Source: an uncultured Oscillospiraceae bacterium
GTDB taxonomy: Bacteria > Bacillota > Clostridia > Oscillospirales > Oscillospiraceae
Length of the DNA: 64,000 nucleotides
Assembly: GCA_947629915.1 (NCBI GenBank)
Contig: CANRFN010000012.1
Coordinates: 1 to 64,000, forward strand
Reading direction: 5' to 3'
The notes under the pieces are model-generated. The model was given only the letters and a program-made list of their open reading frames with translations, was not told the origin of the DNA and did no database searches. Positions 17,592-26,900 of the stretch are shown here, piece after piece (the stretch's first letter is position 1; every line of letters begins with the position of its first letter). The position numbers and the translations under genes are program-made.

Positions 17592-19637
17592 TCATCCCTT
17601 CACGCCCGTGCCGGCCTTCCCCTCGGTGAGGGGAAACGGGAACGGCTTCGAGACATACCGCACCGTGCCGTCCTGCTCCAATACCGCCGTGCCCCAGCCG
17701 TGGAGGGTCAGCGTGCCCTTCCCCGTCTCCAGAGAGACCGCTGTCCGGTTCCAGTTCTGCAAGAACACGTAGGGGCCGCGATAGGACAACAGCACGCCCT
17801 CCGGGACGGGGTGCCGCCAGATGGGGGCCATGCCGCTCTCCCGGCAGAGCATCTTGTATAGACTGGTATAGAAGTCCCCGGGGAAGCGGGTGGCCACAAA
17901 CCAGGCGGTGCCCTCGCCAAAGCGGTTGCAGGTGATGGCGGGGGTGCCGGCAAAGAAGGCGCTGCCGTACTGGAGTAAGGGTTCCGCCCCCTCCAATGCG
18001 GGCACATCGCAGAGGATGCTGCCCTGGGTGTTGGGGAGATCCATACTGCGGGACTGGCAGGAAACCGTCTCCCCGTCCCACAGGGACACCGTCTCGGTTA
18101 CCCGAAGGCCCAAGAGATCCGTGAGGCCATAGGGAGTGTCCCCTTGCCTGAGCTGATCATTCTCATCTGCAATGCCGGACCAGGCCGTTACCACCAGGTG
18201 TCCGCCATTCTGGACATAGCCCCGCAGGTTCTGGATGGTTTCATCGTCCATCATGTAGAGCATGGGGACGATCACGAGAGGATAGGCCGAGAGATCCCCC
18301 ATAGGCGGCAGGAAGTCCACGGAGTACCCGTTGTGGCGGAGTCCGTCATAGTGGCGGTGCATCTCCTCCCAGTACCCGATGCCGCAGTTCCGGGGCCCCT
18401 GGGCGGCGTCCAGCACCCACTTGTTCTGGTAGTCCAGGACGATGGCGGCCTGTTTCGGCTTTCTCTCCCCGGCGACAAAGGTGAGGTCCTGCAATGCCCG
18501 CCCCACGGCAGCGGTCTCCAGATAGACCCGGTTGTCCTCCCGGCCGTCCGGGCCCACCACGCCGCCGTGGAGCTTCTCCATGGCGCCCCGGGAACGGCGC
18601 CACTGGAAGTACATCACCGCGTCCGAGCCCTGGGCCAAGGCCAGCAGCGAGCTCTGGATGTGCATCCCCGGCTCTTTGGGTCGGCTCACCGCCTGCCAGT
18701 TGGTGTTGCTGGGGGTGCTCTCCATGAGGAGGAACGGCTTGTCCTGGAGGGAGTAGTAGATGTCATGGACAAAGGCGGTGCGCAATGCCGTCTGCTCCTC
18801 CGTCTCCCGGGGATTGTGCCACTCCGGGTAGCTGTCCCAGGAGATGATATCCATCTCCCGGGACATGTCCCAGTGGTCGAAGCCATCGAAGTGGTCCATG
18901 AGGTTGGTGGTGCAGCGGGCCTCCGGCAGAACCTCCCGGATGGCGTCCCGCTCGAACTTGTAGAAGTCTATGGTCTGCCAGGACACAAACCGCCGCCAGT
19001 CCAACAGCAGCCCCTGCAGGCCGCTCTCCCCCAGGGGGGACGGGCTCTCCACCTGGCTCCAGTCCGTGTAGGTGTGGCTCCAGAAGGCGGTATACCAGGC
19101 CTGGTTCAATGCCTCCAGGGTGCCGTACTTGGCCTGGAGCCACTGCCGGAAAGACGCCTGGCACAGGGGGCAGTGGCACTCCCCGTTGAACTCGTTGGAG
19201 ATGTGCCAGTACCGCACCGCCGGGTGCTTGCCAAAGCGTTTGGCCAGGATCTGGTCCATCTTGCGCACCTTGTCCCGGTACACGGGCGAGGTGAGGCAGT
19301 GGTTCTCCCGCCCGCCAAAGAGGCTCCGCTCCCGCTTGGCGTTCACCCGCAGCACCTCGGGATAGCGCTGGGCCATCCAGTTGGGCCGGGCGCCGCTGGG
19401 GGTGGCCAGGATCACCCCCACCCCGTGGGCCCACAGCCGGTCTATGATCTCCCCCAGCCAGTCCAGGTCGTAGACATTCTCCTCCGGCTCCAACTTGGCC
19501 CAGGAGAAGATGCCCACGCTCACCGAGTTCACATGGGCCCTCTGCATCAGCTGCACATCCTGTTCCAGCACCTCCGGCCGGTCCAGCCACTGCTCCGGGT
19601 TGTAGTCCCCGCCGTGGAGTAAAATACGTTCGCTCAT
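17592..19637 (-). CDS. GH42 beta-galactosidase
   Basis: Intracellular (no signal peptide) glycoside hydrolase family 42 enzyme of 681 residues that releases terminal beta-galactose. The TIM barrel opens with GGDYNPEQW. The acid/base is Glu149 in HISNEFNG and the nucleophile Glu306 in LLMESTPSNTNW. A cysteine cluster (CHCPLC) just after Glu149 matches the zinc site of many GH42 enzymes. A glutamine-amidotransferase-like trimerisation domain and a short C-terminal beta domain follow. Start: ATG at 19637, preceded by GGAGGAA; the frame extends ten codons further without a better site. A good promoter lies upstream; no transporter is adjacent, so substrate uptake must come from elsewhere. Confidence 0.95.
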   Translation of the reverse strand: MSERILLHGGDYNPEQWLDRPEVLEQDVQLMQRAHVNSVSVGIFSWAKLEPEENVYDLDWLGEIIDRLWAHGVGVILATPSGARPNWMAQRYPEVLRVNAKRERSLFGGRENHCLTSPVYRDKVRKMDQILAKRFGKHPAVRYWHISNEFNGECHCPLCQASFRQWLQAKYGTLEALNQAWYTAFWSHTYTDWSQVESPSPLGESGLQGLLLDWRRFVSWQTIDFYKFERDAIREVLPEARCTTNLMDHFDGFDHWDMSREMDIISWDSYPEWHNPRETEEQTALRTAFVHDIYYSLQDKPFLLMESTPSNTNWQAVSRPKEPGMHIQSSLLALAQGSDAVMYFQWRRSRGAMEKLHGGVVGPDGREDNRVYLETAAVGRALQDLTFVAGERKPKQAAIVLDYQNKWVLDAAQGPRNCGIGYWEEMHRHYDGLRHNGYSVDFLPPMGDLSAYPLVIVPMLYMMDDETIQNLRGYVQNGGHLVVTAWSGIADENDQLRQGDTPYGLTDLLGLRVTETVSLWDGETVSCQSRSMDLPNTQGSILCDVPALEGAEPLLQYGSAFFAGTPAITCNRFGEGTAWFVATRFPGDFYTSLYKMLCRESGMAPIWRHPVPEGVLLSYRGPYVFLQNWNRTAVSLETGKGTLTLHGWGTAVLEQDGTVRYVSKPFPFPLTEGKAGTGVKG

Positions 19638-19693
19638 AAGGGTTCCTCCGCTGTCCTCTTCCGCCATTGTGGGAAGAGGGATTTGTACCGTGG

Positions 19694-19722
19694 AGTATAC
19701 ACGAAAGGGTAATTTTCAGCAA
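19694..19722 (-). promoter_or_regulatory. promoter of the beta-galactosidase gene
   Basis: On the minus strand: TTGCTG (19722-19717), 17-base spacer, TATACT (19699-19694). Confidence 0.6.
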
Positions 19723-19764
19723 GACGGGAAAAACGCCGATTTCACAACCCCGCCCATCCAGGGC

Positions 19765-19805
19765 AAAACCGTGCCGCGGCGCTGTAGGCGCCGCGGCACG
19801 GTTTT
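19765..19805 (-). terminator. terminator of the VanRS-like operon
   Basis: Perfect 18-bp stem (19765-19782 with 19788-19805) rich in GC, flanked by AAAA and TTTT. It lies 23 bases after the stop of the sensor kinase gene. Confidence 0.88.
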
Positions 19806-19828
19806 GTTTCGGATTTGGATGTTGTCTG

Positions 19829-21805
19829 TTAGAGCTGCAGGTTCACCGGCTCCGCATCCATGGGCAGGGACACGATGGCCTTGAAGAGGTCCCCATCGAT
19901 GTCCAGGCGGAAGGTGCCGCCCTGGAGCTCAGTGAGGGACTGGGCGATGGAGAGCCCCAGGCCGCTGCCGGACTCCGTTCTGGATTCGTCTCCCCGGACA
20001 AAGCGCTCCATAAGCCGCTCTGCCGGCACATCCAGGGGATCCCGGGAGATGTTCTTCACCGTGAGCACCGCCTGACTGCCGCACTCCAGGTTCACATACA
20101 CCCGGGTGCCCGCCATGGCGTACTTGGAGCAGTTGGAGAGCAGGTTGTCCAGCACCCGCCACAGGTGCCTGCCGTCTGCGTAGACCCACACCGGGGTGTC
20201 CGGCAGGGTGCGCACCAGGGTGAGGTTGGACTGCTCCAGCCGCTCCACCCACTCCCCCAGGGCCTGGTCTGTGAGGAGCACAAAGTCCAGCCGCTCCAGG
20301 CTCACGGAGAGGTTGCCGGTGGACGCCTTGGACGCCTCCACCAGGTCCTCAGTGAGCTTTTTCAGCCTCTGGCTCTTCCGGTCCAGCACCTCCAGGTACT
20401 CCTGTACCCGGGGGTTGTCTATGGGCTCCTTTTTCATCAGGTCCACATAGTTGATGATGCTGGTGAGAGGGGTCTTCAGATCGTGAGAGACGTTGGTGAT
20501 GAGCTCCGCCTTAAACCGCTCGCTGTTGGTCTGATCCTCCACCGCCTGGGTGATCACCTGATTCAGGTTGTTCAGCACATTTGCGTGTTCCTTCAAGTCC
20601 GGGTACATGCCGGCGCTCTGGATCACATACTGCCGGTTGCCCCCGATGATCTCCTGGACCCCCCGCCGCATCTTTGCCCACTGGGCGGCCCAGCGGATCT
20701 GCCGGAAGGCTAACAGTCCCGTTACGATGATCCAGACAGGCAGCATAAGGTCATAATACCGCCAGGTGCTGATCACCAAGAGGGTGAAACCGGCATATCC
20801 GCCGTAGACCACGGCGGTCCGCCAGACCAGCGGCACCACCAGGATGTTCTGCCACAGCTCGTTCCAGGTCCTCTGGACATAGCCGATCAGCCAGCGGATG
20901 CAGCTCCAGACGAAGTGGCAGCACCGCCACACCAGGGTGTTGCGCAAGAGGGTGTGGGAGCGGCACCGGGCGGCAAAGGTGTCCAGGAAAGCCACCGGCA
21001 GGATCGCCAGCAGACCGGATGCCAGGGCCGATGCCGCCAGCAGTCTGCCGAAGGTCCAGAAGGCCCCTTGATAGCGAGAAACGATGTTCTCTACGAAGTC
21101 GATGCCCTTCCCCACGCAAAAGAGCGTTACCAGCCAGAGGGCAAGGAACAGGATGTCTCCTGGGATCCGGTGGAACCAGTTCAGCACAATGGCCCCGGTC
21201 TTGGACTGATAGCCGGCGCCGGCCATCAGGAAGATCAGGCAGGCTGTCAGGACGGCATACATGGCAACGATGCCCCCCAGGATCACATTCAGGTAGCTGT
21301 GGAGCAGGATGCCGATCTGAATCGCACGGCTGTATGCGTCCTGGACTTGCATCCAGTCATTCACCCAGATCCGGAGGTATGCGGTCTCACCGTTGGCCAG
21401 GGATGAGGGGGCATCGTATCTGAGCTGGCCGGTATAACTCTGGCCGCTCTCCCCCTCCGGCACATTGCCCTGCAGCACCTTCCCGTCTCGGTCCGTAAGC
21501 TCCCAGCGCAGATTGGTGTTGGCGGGGTCCAGATAGGTCTGAAACTCCTGGTATGCCCCCCACTCCCAGTCTGAGACAGGGCGTTCCGAGGTGATGTTGT
21601 TTTGGATCACCAGGTAGTTCAGGATCTTGCTCTGATCCTGCCGCAGCATCCGCTGGACATCGTAGAGGCTGCCCCAGTCGTCCCCGTACATCACCGCCGT
21701 GCCGTTGACGGCGATTGCCAGGGCCAATACTATGATGCCGGCCACCATGCAGCAGGCCAGGAAAAAGGCCAACCCCTTCAGCAGCGGGTTGTTTCGCACC
21801 TTCAT
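19829..21805 (-). CDS. multi-pass sensor histidine kinase (VanS-like)
   Basis: Sensor kinase of 658 residues. TM1 (about 10-34) is followed by an outside domain of about 140 residues, then a block of further membrane helices (roughly 175-385), then the kinase core: His441 in NVSHDLKTPLTSIINYVDLM, an N box (NLLSNCSKYA), and GSGLGLSIAQSLTELQGG. The large multi-pass region distinguishes it from the kinase at 1807-3273. Start: ATG at 21805, one base after the regulator's TGA, with GGAGAAG upstream; the frame continues to 21958 inside the regulator gene but that part is not kinase sequence. It forms an operon with the regulator at 21807-22505. Confidence 0.92.
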   Translation of the reverse strand: MKVRNNPLLKGLAFFLACCMVAGIIVLALAIAVNGTAVMYGDDWGSLYDVQRMLRQDQSKILNYLVIQNNITSERPVSDWEWGAYQEFQTYLDPANTNLRWELTDRDGKVLQGNVPEGESGQSYTGQLRYDAPSSLANGETAYLRIWVNDWMQVQDAYSRAIQIGILLHSYLNVILGGIVAMYAVLTACLIFLMAGAGYQSKTGAIVLNWFHRIPGDILFLALWLVTLFCVGKGIDFVENIVSRYQGAFWTFGRLLAASALASGLLAILPVAFLDTFAARCRSHTLLRNTLVWRCCHFVWSCIRWLIGYVQRTWNELWQNILVVPLVWRTAVVYGGYAGFTLLVISTWRYYDLMLPVWIIVTGLLAFRQIRWAAQWAKMRRGVQEIIGGNRQYVIQSAGMYPDLKEHANVLNNLNQVITQAVEDQTNSERFKAELITNVSHDLKTPLTSIINYVDLMKKEPIDNPRVQEYLEVLDRKSQRLKKLTEDLVEASKASTGNLSVSLERLDFVLLTDQALGEWVERLEQSNLTLVRTLPDTPVWVYADGRHLWRVLDNLLSNCSKYAMAGTRVYVNLECGSQAVLTVKNISRDPLDVPAERLMERFVRGDESRTESGSGLGLSIAQSLTELQGGTFRLDIDGDLFKAIVSLPMDAEPVNLQL

Positions 21806-21806
21806 C

Positions 21807-22505
21807 TCACATCTTCTCCATCTTGTACCCCAGCCCCCAGACCACGCGGATATACCGGGGGTTGGCGGGATCGATCTCAATCTTCTCCCGGATGTGCCGG
21901 ATGTGCACCGCCACGGTGTTCTCCGAGCCCAGGGCGGGGTCGTTCCACACCAGCTCATAGATCTGGCTGGCGGAGTACACCCGGCCGGGGTTGCGCATCA
22001 GAAGGCGGAGGATGCTGTACTCGATGGGGGTGAGGGCCACCGGCTCTCCCTCCACCGTGACGGTCTTGCGGCTGTCGTCCATCTCCAGGGCGCCGTTGCG
22101 CAGCACCTCGTCCTCCGGGGGCTGGGTCTTGCCGCCCAGCATGGTGTATCTTCTGAGCTGGCTCTTCACCCGGGCCACCACCTCCACCGGGTTGAAGGGC
22201 TTGGTGACGTAGTCGTCCGCGCCGATGTTCAGGCCCAGGACCTTGTCCGTGTCCTCGCTCTTGGCGGTGAGCAGGATGATGGGAATGTTGCCGCCGGCCT
22301 CCCGCAGCTGCGCCGTGGCCCGGATGCCGTCCAGCTTGGGCATCATGATGTCCATGAGGATGCAGTCTATGTTGCCGCCCTTCACCGCGGCAAGTGCCTC
22401 CTCCCCGTTGTATGCCTCCACCGTGCGGTATCCCTCGCTGGTGAGGTAGATCTTCAGAGCAGAAACGATGTCCTTGTCGTCATCGCAGATCAAAACTGTG
22501 TTCAT
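21807..22505 (-). CDS. OmpR/VanR-type response regulator
   Basis: Response regulator of 232 residues. Receiver with acidic pocket (ICDDDKD), phospho-acceptor Asp52 (LMDIMMPK), LTAKSED and VTKPFNPVEVVARV. The effector domain is the OmpR winged helix (LTPIEYSILRLLM, VYSASQIYELVWND, VAVHIRHIREK). Start: ATG at 22505. Its Shine-Dalgarno (AAGGGGAG) lies in the loop of an 8-bp hairpin whose stem ends right at the ATG, an unusual arrangement. The kinase gene follows after a single base. Targets are unknown; nothing nearby is an obvious resistance gene. Confidence 0.94.
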   Translation of the reverse strand: MNTVLICDDDKDIVSALKIYLTSEGYRTVEAYNGEEALAAVKGGNIDCILMDIMMPKLDGIRATAQLREAGGNIPIILLTAKSEDTDKVLGLNIGADDYVTKPFNPVEVVARVKSQLRRYTMLGGKTQPPEDEVLRNGALEMDDSRKTVTVEGEPVALTPIEYSILRLLMRNPGRVYSASQIYELVWNDPALGSENTVAVHIRHIREKIEIDPANPRYIRVVWGLGYKMEKM

Positions 22506-22533
22506 GGGACGTCTCCCCTTTCTTGACGTCCCC
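22506..22533 (-). promoter_or_regulatory. hairpin enclosing the ribosome binding site of the regulator gene
   Basis: GGGACGTC and GACGTCCC (22506-22513 and 22525-22532) form a perfect 8-bp stem around an 11-base loop that contains the AAGGGGA Shine-Dalgarno on the minus strand. The stem ends one base before the ATG. It could be a translational control hairpin or a dyad operator in DNA. Confidence 0.6.
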
Positions 22534-22534
22534 C

Positions 22535-22563
22535 AGTCTAGCATTTCAAAAGTTAAGCTGCAA
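22535..22563 (-). promoter_or_regulatory. promoter of the VanRS-like operon
   Basis: On the minus strand: TTGCAG (22563-22558), 17-base spacer, TAGACT (22540-22535). Transcription would begin close to the hairpin at 22506-22533, so the leader is very short. Confidence 0.6.
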
Positions 22564-22752
22564 GCGGGAAAACCTTTAAAAAGCGCTTAAGATAGCAAGA
22601 GACATGAAAATTGGAACATTCAGCTCAAAAAAGGAACAGAGGCCTTGCCTCCCATGTCCGAAGACAGGCAGTCTTTTCCCAGATGAAACAGACTGTGGGA
22701 GACATCTATCAGGACGTTTCCGCAAATTCCATGAAAAGGCCCGTTTTCAACC

Positions 22753-22781
22753 TTGCATTTCCGGCATTTTGGTGCTAATAT
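22753..22781 (+). promoter_or_regulatory. candidate promoter of the orphan gene at 22895
   Basis: TTGCAT (22753-22758), 17-base spacer, TAATAT (22776-22781). The rest of 22564-22894 holds nothing recognisable. Confidence 0.5.
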
Positions 22782-22894
22782 GATGGTGAGATGGTGGACC
22801 GCTCCCAGCGGGTGCAGCCACCGGATGCAGCGTCTCTTCCCCATATATCCAGGCGGCGCCGAGACGTATGATTCGATACGCAAGGAGTATTACT

Positions 22895-23674
22895 ATGGAA
22901 CGGAACCAAGCAGACAAAGCCAGCAATCAGGGCACGGCCCCTTCCATGACCTTCTCCGGTCCGGATCGGAAAGCAATCACTTCCCCCTCGGAGCAAAAAG
23001 TCCTCAGCTCCCTCTCAGACCTCCTCAAGAGCAGAGATGGGGTTTGCCTGCTGAAGCCCTCCCGTCCCCTGGAGCGCAACGGCATCCTGTACTCCGCCAT
23101 GAACTGGATGGCGGCAGACCGGGGCACCGACATCAACATCCAGGTCTTTCTGGTCTCCTCCCGGGGCTCATCCCGGGGCGCTAGAAGCCACACCATGCCC
23201 CTGGCCCAGGCCAAGGCCACGGTGCAGGCCTTCTTCCGGGGCAATCCGCCGGACATCAACGGGTGGACCCCGGTGCACTTCACCTTCCCCATGAACGACC
23301 ACCCGGCCAATGGCCTTCGGACCTATGAGTTCCAGATCATCGATGCCCACGGCGAGCGGAAGCGCCTGCCCCACTTCGGCCCGGACGATGTGCAGATCGC
23401 CGGCGAGTATCTGGAAGAGGGCAAGTACCAGATGGCAGAGTTCACCCTCCACAACGGCCACCCGGGCCTGCGGGTCTCCGCCAACCGGTGGGTGGCCGGG
23501 TTCGTCACGGTGATCGCCGCCAAGAAGGAGGGCAACGAGATCCGCTACCTCTCCCGCAGCTGCCCCGCCACCCAGGGCACCAACTGGCTGATGGCCTTCT
23601 ATCGCGGCAACTTCCAGCCCGAGGGCCCCCTCTGGGGCGATGTGACCCAGAGGATCCTCAGCGAGCGCCGCTGA
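22895..23674 (+). CDS. hypothetical protein, 259 aa
   Basis: I do not recognise a family. The protein is soluble, with no signal peptide or membrane helix. The N-terminal 40 residues are polar and probably disordered; a predicted alpha/beta domain follows with notable segments FRGNPPDINGWTPVHFTFP and GHPGLRVSANRWVAGFVTVIAA. Start: ATG at 22895 with AAGGAG seven bases upstream. It is transcribed alone, with its own promoter and a very good terminator, just ahead of the TOTE-type primase-helicase gene. GC content and codon use resemble the core genes, so it is unlikely to be a recent import. Function unknown. Confidence 0.75.
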   Translation: MERNQADKASNQGTAPSMTFSGPDRKAITSPSEQKVLSSLSDLLKSRDGVCLLKPSRPLERNGILYSAMNWMAADRGTDINIQVFLVSSRGSSRGARSHTMPLAQAKATVQAFFRGNPPDINGWTPVHFTFPMNDHPANGLRTYEFQIIDAHGERKRLPHFGPDDVQIAGEYLEEGKYQMAEFTLHNGHPGLRVSANRWVAGFVTVIAAKKEGNEIRYLSRSCPATQGTNWLMAFYRGNFQPEGPLWGDVTQRILSERR

Positions 23675-23698
23675 TCCGCGAGACAATCCATATCCCAT

Positions 23699-23734
23699 GC
23701 CCTGAAGGAGTGCGCTCCTTCAGGGCGTTCTTTT
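23699..23734 (+). terminator. rho-independent terminator
   Basis: Perfect 12-bp stem (GCCCTGAAGGAG and its complement) with a TGCG tetraloop, followed by GTTCTTTT. Confidence 0.88.
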
Positions 23735-23896
23735 CTGCAGTTCCTCTTTTCGCCTTTTCCGGAGGCAATCCTGCCACGCGAAATACACCTTTCCCGATTT
23801 TCTTGGTGCATCAGTCTTTTTCAAATTCCAAATAGAGGAAATCCGGCGCGGCTGCCCGGTTGATGCCGAACCGATGTCTCTTTTAGTAGATTTTTC

Positions 23897-23925
23897 TTGC
23901 ATTATCTTTCGCTAGGTGTTAAAAT
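23897..23925 (+). promoter_or_regulatory. promoter of the primase-helicase gene
   Basis: TTGCAT (23897-23902), 17-base spacer, TAAAAT (23920-23925), 51 bases before the ATG. The upstream DNA (about 23740-23930) is AT-rich. Confidence 0.65.
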
Positions 23926-23975
23926 ACGAAATAGAATGAAATCCCTGTGGGTATCGAGAGAAAGGGGCAAAATCT

Positions 23976-26900
23976 ATGGCGTGGAAACAGGAACGGGAAG
24001 CGCTGCTGGCCAAGATCTGCCAGCTTGAGACGGAGAACGAAGACCTTCGGAAACTTCTGGACGCGAAGGAACATGCGCCGACTGTGCAGGCGGCAACCGA
24101 GGCTGCACCCCAGCAGCCGATGGCCCTCCCCCAACAGATGGCAGCGGTGCTCTCCCAGCTCACCGGTGTGCTGGGACAGGTCTCCGCCGTTTTGGGGCAG
24201 TATGCCGCGGGCTCGCTCTCGGTTGCAGCACCTGCCGCAACCGAGGCAGTCGCTCCCCTTCCAAAACAGGACATCCCCGGATCTGAGGAATCCCAGTCTG
24301 AGAAGACGACATCTCCCTCTGAGGCGGGTTCCGCCCCAGAGGAGCCCATCGGGGAGCCGGAAGAGAGCGTCTCCGTCCCAGATCAGATGATCGAGCAACC
24401 GGATACGACAGCAAGCCAGACGGTTGAAGCCGAGACCGCAAGTGCTATACCAGCGGATGCACCGGCAGAAGAGACAGCAGAGCCCGTGGATGCCATAGCG
24501 GCAGCGGCGGAGGCTGTCTTCGAACCCCAGCCGGAAGAAGCTGCTGTTTCGCCGGTTGAGGCGGTGGCCGAACCCGAAGCGCCTGCCGCAGGACCGGAGC
24601 AGGCAGCGGAACCAACCGAAGCGCCTGCGTTGGAACCGGACCAGCCGGAGGAAGACATTGTTACGCCGGTTGAGGCGGTGGCCGAACCCGAGGCGCCTGC
24701 TGCAGAACCGGAGCAGGCAGAGAAACCCGTTGAAACGCCCGCAGCGGAGCCGGACCAGCCGGAAGAAGCCGTTGTTACGCCGGTAGAGGCGGTGGCCGAA
24801 CCCGAGGCGAATGCTGCAGAACCGGAGCAAGCAGCGGGACCCACCGAAGAACCCGCGTTGGAGCCGGACCAGCCGGAGGAAGTGATAGTTTCGCCGGTAG
24901 AGGCAGTGACCAAACCCGAGACGCCTGCCGCAGAGCCGGAGCAGGCAGTGGAGCCCGCCGAAACGCCCGCAGCAGAACCAGACCAGCCGGAGGAAGCGGT
25001 TGCTTCGCCGGTAGAGGCGGTGGCCGAACCCGAGGCGCCTGCCGCAGAATCGGAGCAGGCAGCGAAGCCCGCCGAAACGCCCGCAGCGGAGCCGGACCAG
25101 CTGGAGGAAGCCGTGGTTTCGCCAGTAGCGGCAGCAGCCGAACCCGCAGAAGCACCTGCGGTGGAGACTGACCAGCCGGAGGAAGCGGTTGCTTCGCCGG
25201 TAGAGGCGGTGGCCGAACCCGAGGCCCCTGCTACAGAACTAGAGCAGCCCATCGCCGAGCCGGTGCAAGCCGAGGAGGCGCCGGAGGAGATCCCTGTCCC
25301 ATCTGCGGAAGCGGTCTCCGATTCTGAGGATACCGTCCCCAGTTCCGAAGAAAGTACCTCTCCGTCCGAAGCTGTCTCAGCAGACACGGCAGAGGCTTTG
25401 GACGCACCGGCTGAAGCTGCAGCCGCACAAGATGCAGATCCCGCCTCCCCAGAGGAGCCGGCCGCCCCAGAGCAAGAGGCCGCCGAGATCCTCTACAAGG
25501 TACTTCCCTTCCAGCACTTCTCCCCTTACGAGGAAGTGCCGGAGGGGCTCTCCGAGACAGCGGACGGCACTTTTTCCCTCTTTCAGGACACCCAGGATGA
25601 GACCGAAGCCCCTTCGGAAGAGACCGCAGCCGATGTCCAGGACGCACCGGAACCGGAAGCAGAGGCCGCCGTCCCCGCGGAAAACGACCCCGAGAATCCC
25701 CTCACCCTGGGCACCCGCATCCCGGACCCGGATCTGCGCATGGTGACGGCAGACAGCCCCACCGCACAGAAGCTGGACCTGTTCTGGACCTTCTTCTGCC
25801 CCCGGGAGGAGGTATACGCCCTGCGCTGGGAGGACAAGAAGAACGAAAAGGCCGGATACAACTTCAAGTGCCGGAACATCTTTGACCCCATGGTCTGCCC
25901 CAAGAGCTGGGCCTATCAGGGCAAGCACAAGCCACCGGTATCCGAGAAGGGAAAGAGCAACCCCTGTATCGGCTGTCCGGGACGGGAGTATGTGCCGCTC
26001 ACAAGAGAGGCCGTGATGAACCACCTCCGGAAGAATGCCTCCCCCACCGATGTGATCGGCATGTACTCCATTCTGCCCGGGGACATGTGCCGCTTCCTGG
26101 TTCTGGACTTCGATGAGGGGGACTGGCAGGACTGCGTGCGCACCATCCGGGAGATCTGCAGCGAGTGGACCATCCCCTGTGCGGTGGAGCGCTCCCGCAG
26201 CGGCAACGGCGCCCACATCTGGATCTTCTTCTCCGAGAATGTGCTGGCGAGAGACGCCCGGAAGCTGGGCAGCTTTCTCATCACCGAGGCCGCCAAGCGC
26301 TCCAAGGCCATGAAGCTCACCTCTTACGACCGCATGTTCCCCGCCCAGGACAGCATGCCCGCCGGCGGCCTCGGCAGCCTCATCGCCCTGCCCTTCCAGG
26401 GCGGCGCCGCCAAGGGGAGCGACCCCCTGCAGTTCAACAGCGTCTTTGTAGATGAGAACTTCCAGACCATATCGGATCAGTGGGCCTATCTGGCCGGCCT
26501 CTATCGCCTCAGCAACGCGGATCTGCTGGCCCACCTGCAGCTCCACCAGCACGAGAGCGCCACCGGCGTGCTGGTCCAAAACCAGGACGGGGACGAGGGC
26601 CAGCCGTTCCCCCGGTTCCGCAAGTTTGAGGAGAAGATCACTGCCAAGGACTTCCACGGCAGGGCCACCGTGGTCCGCTCCAACATGCTGTATATCCCTC
26701 TGAACGGCATCACCCCCCGGGCAAGGGACCGGCTCATGCGGCTGGCCACCTTCTCCAACAAGGATTTCTACAAGCAGCAGGCCATGCACCGGCTGATCTG
26801 GGGCATCCCCAGACTGATCACCGCGGCGGAGGACCGGGGCAACTATCTCGCCATTCCCAGAGGCTGTGAGAAGGCCATGGTGGACCTCTTCCAGGAGCGG

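Noticed and set aside
24534-25253. CRISPR array
   Set aside because: The repeat is an in-frame protein-coding tandem with no unique spacers.
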